NCBI GenBank assembly: GCA_028671895.1
Contig: CM053813.1
Span: forward strand, 45,416,501 to 45,480,500
Length of the DNA: 64,000 nucleotides
Reading direction: 5' to 3'
From: Oenanthe sinensis
Lineage: Eukaryota > Streptophyta > Magnoliopsida > Apiales > Apiaceae
Below the pieces are notes generated by a model. That model ran no database searches and was not told the DNA's origin. It saw nothing but the letters and a program-made list of their open reading frames with translations. Each line of letters opens with the position of its first letter. Within the stretch, counting starts at the first letter, position 1. The position numbers were made by a program, and so were the translations under genes. Below, piece after piece: positions 1 through 11,943 of the stretch.

Positions 1-3000
1 TAGCCCTATACAAATAGCTCTTAGTATAAGGATAATGCACTAGATTTAGTCCCATCCAAAATGAAATCTACAAACAAATTAAGACACTTCGAGGTCCTAT
101 TAAGTTGCCTTTTCTCCTTATCAGATGTAAAAAATAAAATAAAATATTTCAGGTTATAGTATTTTAGTGATATGATGTTGCAGAAACATTTCTGCAACAC
201 TGACAAATTCTGGCAATATGAATTTATTCTTCATTGTTTTTGCTCAAAAGTTGTAACTGAAATATGGTACAGAGCCGTACTTTTCTTCATTTTTTATCAA
301 CTTAATTAATTAGGTTGTATGTTTTGCAGTTCACAATCATTCACACTCAAGCGAAGACTATTATAGGTGCAATGGGAGTTGCAAGCTGCTGAATTTGTTG
401 GTCTCAAGAAGAGGCCAACTAATGATGTACTTGAGGTCAATTGTAATGACTTATGAGAATGGTTTGGTGCTCTGAGCTATTTGTACCTGATGCCTCTCAA
501 TCCTCACTTCCTAGTATCTGGTTCGTTTATTCAAGACGTGTTTATGTAAATACTAAATACCTTCCCTTATATATATCTATTATGATGTCAATTTACATAT
601 TTACATTATGCTCTGATGCTTTTGCTGTATGCTACTACTAAAAAATCTTTTATGAGATGAGAAAAGATTGTTCTTTTTGTCCTAGTATTCAGCTTACCCC
701 CTTTCTTTGTTGCTAAATTAGCTCACCCTTTTTGCTCGATACCCAACATCTATTACACAATAATTCATTTAAAATTTTCAAACGGAGCTCAAAGAATCTA
801 TATGAAGCTTGTTTGATCATATGCAACTAGTTTCAAACTGGTTTGCTTGCTCGAATTATGTAAAATTGACTTTCATTCAGAATTTCTTGGTGGTTGCTAT
901 CCATTTAGGTTATATCTTCATCTTAATTTTTTGTTGTATGTTGCAAGGTATAGTGTGAACCCTGAATAAGTTTAACAGTTTCCTTAAACAATGTGAATTA
1001 GTCTATTTGATCTGCAAATAGTGTAGTTTAGTCTACAAATGGAGCCTCCAAGCAAAATAAGAAACTTCCATTTACTATTTGTGGCCCTTTTCTGTTCAAA
1101 TATGCACATATTATACCAAGTTTTAGCTTTTCAGTGATAACATATATCATAGTGCTCAAGTTCACTTCAATATTGTCAAGTGGCTTAACATCCTGAAGAG
1201 TTTCAGTCTAGAATTTTTGGCACTTTCGCAAAATTCTAGTGCGACCTTCACGAAATCTGATAACACTCACTGCGCCAGGCGCCAGCAGTAGATAATTCTT
1301 GACTCGTGATTTTCTATTTTCCATGTCTTACGGTTGAGTTGATTTGCTAAAATTCGTCTACTTCCCACAAATAGTTATATACCTGACTTTCGATTTACAC
1401 TACTGTGGTGATCCTAAGGAGCGCTTGTTTTGAATCTACTATTTTATGGTTAAATGGGAAATTTATCATGTTCTGAAACAAAAATCTTAACCAAAATCGT
1501 AACTGAATGACTCAGAAGATTATATCTTACGGTAATCAATTGAAACAATGTAACATTTATATTGTTGGCACACATAAACAGAAGAAACATACAAGTAGCA
1601 GAGGGGGACTGAGCAAGATAACAAAATGATTAAATATTTGAATAATATGGAGATGAGACCGATGGGAAACTGGGAATCACTTGGACCACATTATACTGTA
1701 AAGTTTTGATAAGGTTAAATGAAACCGATTTATGTTATCAAAGGTTGGTTTATGCCTCAATAATAGTCGGGGCCTTTTTCAGAAAACTGTCTTGTAAGAA
1801 TTTTTATTTACATGTACAGTTCGTAAATTATTTACATGTAAATGAAAGAAGTACTTCCATTTTTATTTTATTTTTTGACAAAGCACTTCCAATATTTTAT
1901 ACCTTAAAAGTAAAAAAAAAATTCAAATACTATTTTTATTTGGCTTCAAACAAAAAATACTACATTTATTGGACAAAACATTAAATCAATTTTAACTTAT
2001 GAGTTATGAGGTTGTTTGGAATTATAACTACATTTGGGCCCTTGGTTGGGCTTCTGAAATTGAAAATATTGCTAAAACTTGAGTGACAGACAAACTTTGG
2101 ACAGGATAAGCAGAGAAAAAAGAGCATGCGAGTATAGTAGGCCCGTTAATGTCAGCGAAGAGGAGAAATCAGGTTAAAATTTAATCCGATTACAATCGCA
2201 AAATATACTGACAGTGTAATTTTATTAATTTAAAATTTGTTCATTAATAAATAAATATTATTTATTTTATTCCTCTAATTAGAATTTGGAGCGTCACTGT
2301 CAGAGTATCTCTCCTTATATATTTATCTTGTTTGGCGTCAAGTGAAGGTGATACCACATCTGTAAAGTGACACCCGAATCATGTTATATCCAATAATTCA
2401 GTGTTCAAAAACGTTAAAAATTAGTCTGGTATTCTTGGAAATTCAGTGATGGATGTTACTGTGTCAGCCTGCATGGGTAAATATTTATATTAATAGTAAA
2501 TACATAAATATGTATGACAATAAATTTGTATATTACACAGTGTATAAACTAATATTTTGACGGGAAAAAATTGAATTGTTTATACTATAATATATTTTAA
2601 TTATAATATATTACTATTTTATTTAAAAATACTACACTGACCAACTCTATATTTAAATGATATATTTTCCTCTCCCGACTTCTTACGCACAAAGAATACT
2701 ATTATGCAGACCTGTTCCATTTGCTCCTCTCTCGAGAGATAATAATATTTACGAACAATACACTTCCAGTAGTCAGTAGTATAATTAAGTGTCATCTAAC
2801 AAACGCATTACGAAGAAAATTCGGGTGTACTTACCCCCTGCTGGTACTACTTCCATTCCAACTTCTCAAGCTTTTAACCCCAACCAGTTCACCTTCCATC
2901 GCCAATCTTCTTGAAGATGAATTTAGGTGGTTTTCATAAACTAGCTATTAATTAAGTATTTAGATTTTAAATTAAAAGGCTAATCAAGCAATTAATAGGT

Positions 3001-3571
3001 ACATTAATACATTTGCAGCATTTTAGGACAAATTGAAGTTAAATAAATTTTCAGTCAAAGATAAATCGGAAGAAAAATTAGTGGAATTAACCGAACAATT
3101 TTATAATATATAATTTGCAACATTTGATTTTTACTGAAAACTTCACTTGGTAGGTTATGTAAATGTGGGGCCTGTCGGTAAACCCCTATTGGCTCTTGGT
3201 GTGGTGGGCCAGGCCTCACTTGTCATGTCAATCATACATGTACACTACAATACAATTAAAATAGTAGTGTTCTTGTTTTTGTATTAACTAATGCACGCAC
3301 CTACAACAAACTGATTTGATCATACAATGATATTCTTGCCACTAGTTTCGTATATTCTTTGTTTGAATTGATTCACAAATCTTGGTTTGATGAATCATGA
3401 ATTATGAATATACGTTTCACACATTGTAATTAATCCACCAGTCCGCTCCATTATGTGTTTCGTATACATGTCAGTATTGCGTTAAAATGTTCAGCGACAA
3501 TATAATTTCTTTGAAACTATGATTATGAAACAGATTAGAATCCAACCTAATTATCATTAACTTTTTAAGTG
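1..3571. other. AT-rich intergenic DNA with a possible exon scrap
   Basis: No intact gene is visible. At 329-331 there is an acceptor-like TTTGCAG, and from about 370 an open stretch reads WELQAAEFVGLKKRP before stops begin. It could be the last exon of a gene lying to the left or a gene scrap; I do not recognise the family. The rest is AT-rich, with short open frames that show no domain, splice pattern or composition expected of a gene. Confidence 0.4.
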
Positions 3572-3576
3572 CATCT

Positions 3577-5103
3577 TGTTGGGATTCGGGAACACACGCA
3601 GCGGAAAAACGTGAAAAATAAATACAAAAAAATGAATCCCAAACACAGGATCCGTGTATAATAAGCGGATGATTATGGAGAATCGGATGTGTACCTTATT
3701 AAAGCTTTTCTTATGATGATTATAGAGGTCCAGAAGCGATGAATCACAGCAGCCCTTCATAGAAATCTGCTCTCTATCGGTATCCACACTAACGTTGTAT
3801 CGTCTAACGATCACCGGAATTAGGTACTAGCCTGTTTCTGCCTCTTTGTCTCTCTCTTTCTCTAGCCTCTCAAATAACGTAGAGCTGCTAGGGTTTTATC
3901 AAAAACGAAATTATAAAACTGTCAACCCTAAACTATACATCTTTATGTATATATAGGGGAGAGAGGGACTTGGGCCAAAACTCTATTTTGATTGGACTTC
4001 TTAAAACCCATTCAGATTTCGGATTTATATTATTATTAAATTCGAATTCTAATATGTATATAATTAATCAAGTCTCACTTAATTAATTAAATAAATAAAT
4101 TCGAATTAATAATAATAACAGTATTTAAATTCATAATTTAAATAACACTCCGTTTAAACGTTCTTTGTGTGTGACCCTTTAGGTTATTATTACGTTGGCA
4201 ATAATTTTATTTTCTAATAATAAAATTATAAACAATGAGCGGCATCTAGTAATACATCATTGCTACCCAAGTAATAATAATAATTGGTGAATCAATTAAA
4301 CCTTTCGTGAATAATGTACAATGTAATATAATCTCTTTAACCTTATATTATAGATCAAACTCGAGGAATGTATTGTGTCATCCTCTTCAACGTTTAATCC
4401 GGGTTTCCTTGATCAATGAGTAGACTATTAATCAAATCAATATTTGAGCATGGTCATGCATTTTATAGTCTCACTCAATCAAGAGGCCAATAATATCATT
4501 CCTAAAATAGGAGGGTTAAATTCTATATCTATCATTCATATTTCTCATAAGATTCATAGCATACCTAATGTCCACATTTATCATTACCCGGTTAAAGATA
4601 ACTTTGATTGTAATCAAAGTATGTTAATTCTCGTATAGAAATATAATGATTTCAAGTCAGAGGATCATTACATCATTATCACAGTGAGAATGTCTTATGA
4701 CACTTATTAACATGTAGATTATCACAGCGCGTCTGTCCAGTGTCATGCATTGAGACATGCACTTATGTTCTTGACTTTATTATGACCATACCTATGACCA
4801 ATGAGATGTGGTCATCAGTCAACAAACATGCTAGTCTTAGTGCATTATTATTGTCCTTAAATAATAATACTCGACTAGGGACTTTTATGAATCAAATACT
4901 ATTCATATAATCTCATTTTTAAGTCACATACTTAAAGATATATATTACGTATTAATATTCCAAGAACATTTATTATTATTTCAATTTATGATGCAGTAAA
5001 TAAAGACATAATAAATATTAATTAAATAATCACATAAAATGTAATCCTTAATTATTTTCAATAAAACATTAAAAGTATTGTCTCTAGGACACAAATACTA
5101 ACA
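3577..5103 (-). mobile_element. Solo LTR, Copia-like, with 5-bp TSD
   Basis: A 1527-bp block starts TGTTGGGATTCGGG and ends CAAATACTAACA, so it has the TG...CA ends of an LTR. Read on the minus strand it opens TGTTAGTATTTGTGTCCTAG, a start familiar from plant Copia LTRs. It is flanked by identical CATCT at 3572-3576 and 5104-5108. No primer-binding site, polypurine tract or gag-pol coding sequence lies next to it, and no second LTR is present. This fits a full element reduced to one LTR by LTR-LTR recombination. The Copia assignment comes from the terminal sequence only. Confidence 0.85.
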
Positions 5104-7359
5104 CATCTTTCTCTAAACATTGTACGTACTATTGCATGTATTTACTAGTAACTAATGACATCTTCACATCAATCATTAGTTGAACACATGAAATTATAAC
5201 GAATATAAACAAAATGACACTTGGTTTAAACAAATCGTGTATATATATAGAGAGAGTATTACTCAAACGAGAACTAAACAAAAGTGAGAATTGGGCCTAA
5301 AATAGGCCCAATAAACAATGATGCATAAATTTCTCTAACGGTTATGATTGTAATATTAATTTATATTCTTAAGTCTCGTGACTCCCTCGATAAACACACC
5401 ACTCTCATTTTTCTCTCTTCTTCGATGTTACATTTAACAATCCAAAATCACCGCAATACCTCCATTAACTACTCACAACTACTAATTTGAAACTATACAT
5501 ATAAATTTTGTATCATTAGATTATACTATATCAGTCAATTTAGGATAAATTTGATGATATTGAAAAGATATTAAGTACCCAATTATTCAGGTATATTACT
5601 ATTGTTCTTTAAAGTAAGTTGAATCCACACTCTACGATTAGTAAAATTAATTCTAATGTCATAAATATATGTTATCTATATATAATTTCTTCAGTTTTAT
5701 GTATTGTTTTGTGCTTTTATATGTTTTGGGATTTAAAAATAAAACACACATGGGTACAAATTGAAAACATAAATTTATAGGGTTTTATTTTTATTTTGTT
5801 TGGTGATTTTGTTTTATTTTTCGTGATTCAGTGATGTACTTCTTAGTTTATGTTAATTTTATTTTGGAAGATAAGATTGTGTTCTAATATGTAACATTTT
5901 GTTTTGATTTATGTTATGAATATTTTTTTATTCTTTATTGAAGATACAGTGTAGTCAATTTATATAAAGTGTTTGAGAGTGAATTTTTTTTTTGAAGATA
6001 CAATATTGCTCTTCAATTGTAGTATTTTATTTTCTTTTGGAGATTTTGTTAGAGAAAATTGATTTTTTTTATAAATAAGTTTAACTCTTCATTGAAGAAA
6101 GAGTTATAGTATAGTTATAAGTGCTATTGTTGTGGTGATTCACTGACATAAAAAGATGATTTGCTTGATAATGGTATATTTTATAATTAAAATTGTCTTG
6201 TCTTCTATTTTTATAATTTAATTAGAGAAAAGTGATTTGTGTTATTAACAATATTTATTTGTATTGGGGATGGTATTATAGTCCTTTTATATGTGTTATT
6301 TTTGAAGATTTTGCAATCAGGGTAATGTGCTTGATAGTGACACAATTTTTGTCTTTAATTTCACAACTTCTACTTAGAGCAAAGTTGGGCACAAAAGAAG
6401 TTGATTAGTGACGAACTTCTGAACAAAACTTATTTATACTCCATTGTGTGGATCTTAAATAATGTTAAAGTTGACTGTTATAACATCTTACCTACTGGCT
6501 CAAAAATGACATTTATGTTTATTAAGAATTCAACTTCTATCAAGAAAATGTTCAGGCTTATGGACGAAATGTAATTTACTGGCCAAAAGTAACATGAACA
6601 ACATGTTGTTTAAATGCTAGCAGTCCTATGCTTGGGTTGACGATGAAGAATATTGTGAAGATAAAGAAGAGGAAGAGGCGTATTATGATATACAAGGGGT
6701 AATCTATAGGCTATCAAGACATTGGGAAGTACACTCCAAGGAAGAATTACAATCGTTGCAACTCCATAAATTAGATGTTTACAACCATAAATAATGCTGG
6801 GTCTCCTATCTCATTTATAACTTTTTATGTAATCTATATTTAACATTTATTAAAAAAAGTTCAATATCTCATGTGTAGAAATATTATTTCGTATAACTTC
6901 ATTGCTTAATCTAAATTTATATTTAGTAATTACCATAAAATTGTATTACTTTTCTCAACTACAAAAAGAATAACTAGTAATTACACAAATCACCTTTATA
7001 TCCACATAAAGCACCTTTATATTAATACAAGCACTTTTTTATTAACACAAAGCATCCTTTTTATACGCACAAAGCATCTTTTGTCCTGAATATCAAACAA
7101 TTTTTAATACAAACAAAGTACCTTTTTACAACACAAATCACCTTTATTCAAATATAAACATTAATTTTTTTCCCAACAGAATATATAACCAAAGAAATCC
7201 TCAAAGTATTTGTGAAACCAAAATCTAACAAAAAGAACATTATTTTACAAGTACTTAAAAAACTAAGAACAAAAATACTTTGTATTCAACAAAATTATAC
7301 TAAAATACAAACCCTTTTTGTTAGCATTAAAAGTGGAGAACTATAAAAATACAATAACC

Positions 7360-8475
7360 TTAATCATTTTCATCCACTGAATTAGCATCAACATTGAGTC
7401 TGCTACAAGATTTGTTTTTAATTGGCCAAGTTCTCATATCATGTTTATCAACGCTTGTAAATGGGCAAAACACCATATTATACCTAAATAAAACCGATAA
7501 AAATAAACCAGTTAATATTTAACACGAATAACCAAATTATAATACTACAAAGCACCAAAATAAAAAATCATTGTATACAGCAAAAGACAATGAATGTCAC
7601 ATACATATTGGTATCAAATATCGCATCAAACGAAACGACATCATCATAAATCTCATAGTTCATCCTAGCAACTGAATCTGCCCAAAATATTTTTGTCAAG
7701 TGTCCTTGAGCATCAACATCACATGCATAATAAAAAGACTCACAACTCTCATGTTTCATTTTAAATTTATCAATGATCATTTGTGTATCACGTTCCCCAA
7801 CATAACCCTTCAAGTCTCGAGTAAAGTTTCTAAAATCTCTTACGGTAGCACCCACATTAGCATACCGACAAACCATCTCCTTCATTAATCTATAAGACTT
7901 GATTGGTCCGATGTTAACTTTGGAAGCATCAAACATGAATTGTTATGAACTAGAAGACATTTGATGACTTACTCTAAAAAACTGCCTACCAACCTTTGAA
8001 ACTAATTCATGATTATATTCATCATCAAAACGAGAGATTCGATAAATTTGACTGGATACTAATCTCAAAATTATTTTTGCAGGACAACCACACCTATAAG
8101 AAACAGTCTTCCGCTTACCATTTTTTTCTTCTCATTAAAGCCAGCCCTACTACAAACCACATACTTAGCAATAATGGTACCATAAACATCTTTTTGCTCA
8201 ATAATTCTACATGTATCAAATCCACACAATCGACCATATTCCTTATAAAAAATCACACCTTTCTCCAGACAATCAGACAACTTATCGACAACTGGCCTAC
8301 AAGTGATATCTAACCAAAGAGGAGCATAAAATCTACATCCACTTGGCGTAACAGTAATATTTGATATAATATCATCACTTTCATTTGAACTAGAATGATT
8401 ACTAAAACTATTAGCACAATCAGAAACATCATCAATAAATCGACTAATATACGATGAATCACCACCAATAACACC
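7360..8475 (-). pseudogene. FAR1/FRS-like MULE transposase pseudogene
   Basis: In minus-strand order, 8340-8110 encodes a FAR1-type DNA-binding domain (GVIFYKEYGRLCGFDTCR, then YVVCSRAGFNEKKK), the WRKY-GCM1-like zinc-finger region of FAR1 proteins. At about 8105 the frame shifts; the next frame continues with YRCGCPAKI and a stop just before 7936. From 7936 the linker and start of the MULE domain are readable, ending FDAIFDTNMY with the first catalytic Asp. A plausible intron (donor GTATGTGACA near 7603, acceptor TTATTTAG near 7487) restores NMYNMVFCPFTSVDKH, as in intact FRS proteins. The frame then jumps to an unrelated tail ending at 7360. The second catalytic Asp, the Glu and the SWIM zinc finger are missing, so this is an inactive deletion product. 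Confidence 0.75.
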
Positions 8476-8740
8476 AATATGAAAAACACATGGAAATGTA
8501 AATAATTAGGAATGTTTCGAAGGAATACATATTCAAAATATATATTAAAGCAACAGTAACTTTGAGACCTATTTGACAAATTACTATATTTGGAGTATAA
8601 TAGTTAGACATACCAGAATTTTGTTTAAAAATATATAAATCACTAAAAATAATTTAGTGATTGTAGTTGAATTCCACACAATTTAGTAATGCGTTAGTAT
8701 TGTCTCTAAAGAGTTTAAACTAACAATAGAATGAAGACTA

Positions 8741-9098
8741 AAAACTCAACATGCTAAGTCTCATCAGTAAAATAAGTTCAATGAAATAATCATTAATATC
8801 AAAACAATAACAAACATATCAATTAAAAAAATTGATTTGAAGTAAATCAACATGATCGAAAACTCAACCTACTATGACCCGCATCAATAAAACAGGTTCG
8901 GCCAAAATAATCATTAATCTCAAAAAATAGAAAAAATATCAATTAAAAAAGCTGATTTGAATCAAATTAACACGATCGAAAACTCAACCTACTAAGTTTC
9001 ATATCAATAAAACAAGTTCAAGAAAAGAATCATTAATCTCAAAAAAATAACAAACATATCAATTAAAAAGCTGATTTACAGCAAATTAGCACAATTCG
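8741..9098. repeat. Three tandem 118-120-bp repeats
   Basis: Units at 8741-8858, 8859-8978 and 8979-9098 each begin AAAACTCAAC and contain ATCATTAAT and ATATCAATTAAAAA. They lie upstream of the transposase relic, in the right subterminal part of the FAR1-type MULE. No coding sequence is present. Confidence 0.85.
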
Positions 9099-9593
9099 TA
9101 TCAATTGAGAAAGATAACATAAATAATAATACATTGATTAAAACTGATCCTCAACAAATCTTTTGTAATCATAATGAATGTACTTGAAACCGTCGATTTG
9201 AACCAAATCAAAAAATTTGTATCAATCGAGAGTGGAGTAGATAAAACAAACGCCTTGAATCTTCTGTTATCAAAATCGAAGCTCTGTAACTAATATATGA
9301 GAGAGGAGCAGATAAAAAAATGAAGACGTGATAATATGAGAGATACGAGAGACGTGATAATAGATGAGATAAGAGATGAGAGAGAAACACTATATGTGTG
9401 TGGTATCTATGTCAATTATAAAAGTTATAAAAAAAGGATAAAGTAATGGTCAAGATTATAACATACCAATTAAAAACGGAAGGCTAAGATTAATTCTTAA
9501 GTTCTCATTTTAAGAGGGTGTCTCATTTGAGCACCCACCTATATATATAATTAGAATGACTAGTAGAAAATAAATAAATACATGTAAGAATAT

Positions 9594-9974
9594 TTGAATC
9601 ACTTGATAACCATAATTTTTATTTTGTTAATTGGTTTGTTTATAAAAAATGTAGACTCTTCTAATAAAATTGATAAAAATTTGGAGGAAATAAGTGAAGA
9701 TTTGGAAAAATGTTTCGTAGATAATGAGGATGAAACACTACACAATTCAAATGTTGGAGTTACTTATCGAATTTTATTAGCATCAGCTGAGAGGAGTTTC
9801 TCTAAATTAAAATTATTGAAAAATTACTTGAGATCGTTCATGACACATGAAAGATTGAATGGTCTTGTTGTATTATGCATTGGGAAAGACGTGTTGGAGA
9901 ACATTGATGCAGAAACCATTATCAATGACTTTGCTCTAAAAATGCTCGAAGAAGTTGTTTTTTGTAATATGTAA
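9594..9974 (+). pseudogene. hAT transposase C-terminal (dimerisation) fragment
   Basis: The readable part, about 9760-9974, encodes YRILLASAERSFSKLKLL followed by LRSFMTHERLNGLVVLCI and INDFA. This is the C-terminal hAT dimerisation motif of plant TTF-zinc-finger/ZMYM-type hAT transposases. Intact relatives have a few extra residues between YRILL and ASAERSF, so a small deletion is likely. There is no upstream BED/TTF finger and no RNase-H-like catalytic core. The nominal start is a TTG, and the first 50 or so residues look like random open frame. It is a relic; the tail of this fragment is triplicated downstream. Confidence 0.7.
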
Positions 9975-10466
9975 TTTTATTTTGTTGGTTACTTATATTA
10001 CTGATACTAATGAGATTTTGTTACTTATTTTCTATTAAATATATCGTACGATTTTTTCATAATTGCAATAAACTTTTTTAAGGGGTCCATTTGATGCAGA
10101 AACCATTATCAATGGTTTTGCTCTAAAAATGCTCGAAGAAGTTGTTTTTTGTAATATGTAATTTTATTTTGTTGGTTACTTATATTACCGATACTAATGA
10201 GATTTTGTTACTTATTTTCTATTAAATATATCGTACGATTTTTTCATAATTGCGATAAACTTTTTTAAGGGGTCCATTTGATGCAGAAACCATTATCAAT
10301 GACTTTGCTCTAAAAATGCTCGAAGAAGTTATTTTTTGTAATATATAATTTTATTTTGTTGATTACTTATATTACTTATATTAATGAGATTTTTTTAATT
10401 ATTTTCTAATAATTATATCGTACAATTTTTTCATAACTGCGATAAACTTTTTTTAAGGGTCCATTT
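9906..10466. repeat. Three tandem 187-bp copies of a hAT 3' end
   Basis: GATGCAGAAACC recurs at 9906, 10093 and 10280, exactly 187 bp apart each time. Each unit repeats the last codons of the hAT fragment (INDFALKMLEE), its stop and about 130 bp of 3' flank ending GGGGTCCATTT. The third copy is the most diverged. The array ends at CCATTTAAAATTTTCGC near 10476, a sequence typical of the 3' part of this hAT group. Confidence 0.9.
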
Positions 10467-11776
10467 AAAATTTTCGCTCAATGCCTCGCGTAAGTCAACA
10501 GTTCACACCCAATAATTGTAAGGTTAGGTTAGACCGAGGTTATAAGATACTATAACGGCCATGCATCAGAAGATTTGTAAGCTACTGTGTTGTTAGTATA
10601 TATATATATATAAAGGAACCTCAGGTTAACCTCAAAATTTTTTCTAAAACAATAGGCTGGTTTAGTATAAATTTTTAATAACAAATTTGTAATTATACAT
10701 AATATTCTGAAATTACCATAGCACGCTCGTGTTTTAATATGAGATTTGAGTATAATCTTAGAAAAATTATGTGAGGTCGACATCTCATATACTCATTTTA
10801 AATAATTTGTTATTTTAATTTTTTAAATATGTGTATATTTTTAAATATATAAAATATAATTTTACAAAATATTTTTACATTTTTTTCTAAATAAATATTT
10901 AAATATGAAATTTTTATTTAAAAGAAATTTTAAAATAGTTCATAAAACTATATTTTTAATATATTTTAAAAAATTTAGAAAAAATTGAAGTGAGGAATAA
11001 TATCTCACAAATTGCAGCTAAGAATTACATGTGCATAACAATCAGTGATGCTTTTTTTTTTTTGACAAGCAATTAGTGATGCTTTGAACCTTATAAGAAA
11101 ACAGACCCCATTTAGCAGGACAATGATTTCGTAGGTATGTTTAAGGATGATTCAATGTCGTGCCATATTTTATGGAGAATTGATTTTCTTACTTTACAAA
11201 ATTGAAGTTGGTTTTAGGAAATGTTAGTTTACTTTACGAAAGGTGTTGTGAAAGGTGTTGTAATAATTGTCCAATATAAAAAATCTCTTGCAGGATTATA
11301 GTCACTATATGAATGGATTCTTTTTTAGGTAGTTCGTTCATTGACATGACACTGTTATTATTTACCTGTGATAACCGGTTTTATTTTCCAGAAATGTGAC
11401 CCTATATATATATAATATGAAAGAGATCAGGTTGCATTAAAATTAATGGTATAGGAGGTTAAATAGTAAAAAGGATATAATTTGTTTATTAATTTTCTAT
11501 TATTATATGTTAAATATAATTTATTTAAAAATATTACGAATGACATAAATATTTTATTATTACAGATTCTATATTAAAAAATTGTAAAAATCTTATCAAC
11601 AAAGTAAATCAGTTACTTTGATAGAAATATATGTTTAAATAACAAAACTCGTATCCGTACGGACTTGAGTACCAGAACCCTAGCTAGGGGAATTAATTAA
11701 CATCACATATTTATTATTCATGCCGACATGGCAACATGTAGAATATTACATAGGTACATACCGTACATATGTATGG

Positions 11777-11818
<42 letters not shown>

Positions 11819-11943
11819 GTATATATATATGTATATGTATGTATGTATGTATGGCGGCCCTGCACAAACATAATTGTTATGTACGTATATCTGTGTGTAT
11901 GTAAGGATTTAAAAATCAATACTTAGCTACGTGTATCTATGTA
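10467..11943. other. AT-rich intergenic DNA; 3' flank of the NAC gene
   Basis: No gene is visible. There are short TA runs near 10598-10611 and 11404-11416. A TA/GTAT microsatellite at 11779-11855 lies 3' of the NAC stop codon, so it could be in its 3' UTR. Confidence 0.5.
11779..11855. repeat. TA / TATG microsatellite
   Basis: An uninterrupted AT run at 11781-11812 is followed by TATATG and GTAT units. It lies about 90-165 bp downstream of the NAC stop, which reads on the minus strand. It is likely length-variable between individuals. Confidence 0.9.

Larger units (their letters stand above)
5250..9540 (-). mobile_element. FAR1-type MULE, internally deleted
   Basis: The two ends are diverged inverted repeats. 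The left has ACTCAAACGAGAAC and AAAGTGAGAA; the right, reverse-complemented, has GCTCAAATGAGACAC and AAAATGAGAA. Flanking ATATATATA at 5241-5249 and 9541-9549 gives a possible 9-bp TSD, the MULE size, but it is low-complexity so the exact ends are uncertain. The interior holds a minus-strand FAR1/FHY3-like transposase relic (7360-8475), about 2 kb of AT-rich non-coding DNA at 5300-7300, and a three-copy tandem repeat near the right end. Confidence 0.7.

Noticed and set aside
8310..8579. Hydrophobic 89-codon minus-strand frame
   Set aside because: The FAR1 domain is in another frame across the same bases; this one is a shadow.
9594..9760. Hydrophobic N-terminus that looks like a signal peptide
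   Set aside because: The frame starts at a TTG, the DNA is AT-rich next to a MULE end, and only the later part matches a known family (hAT dimerisation).
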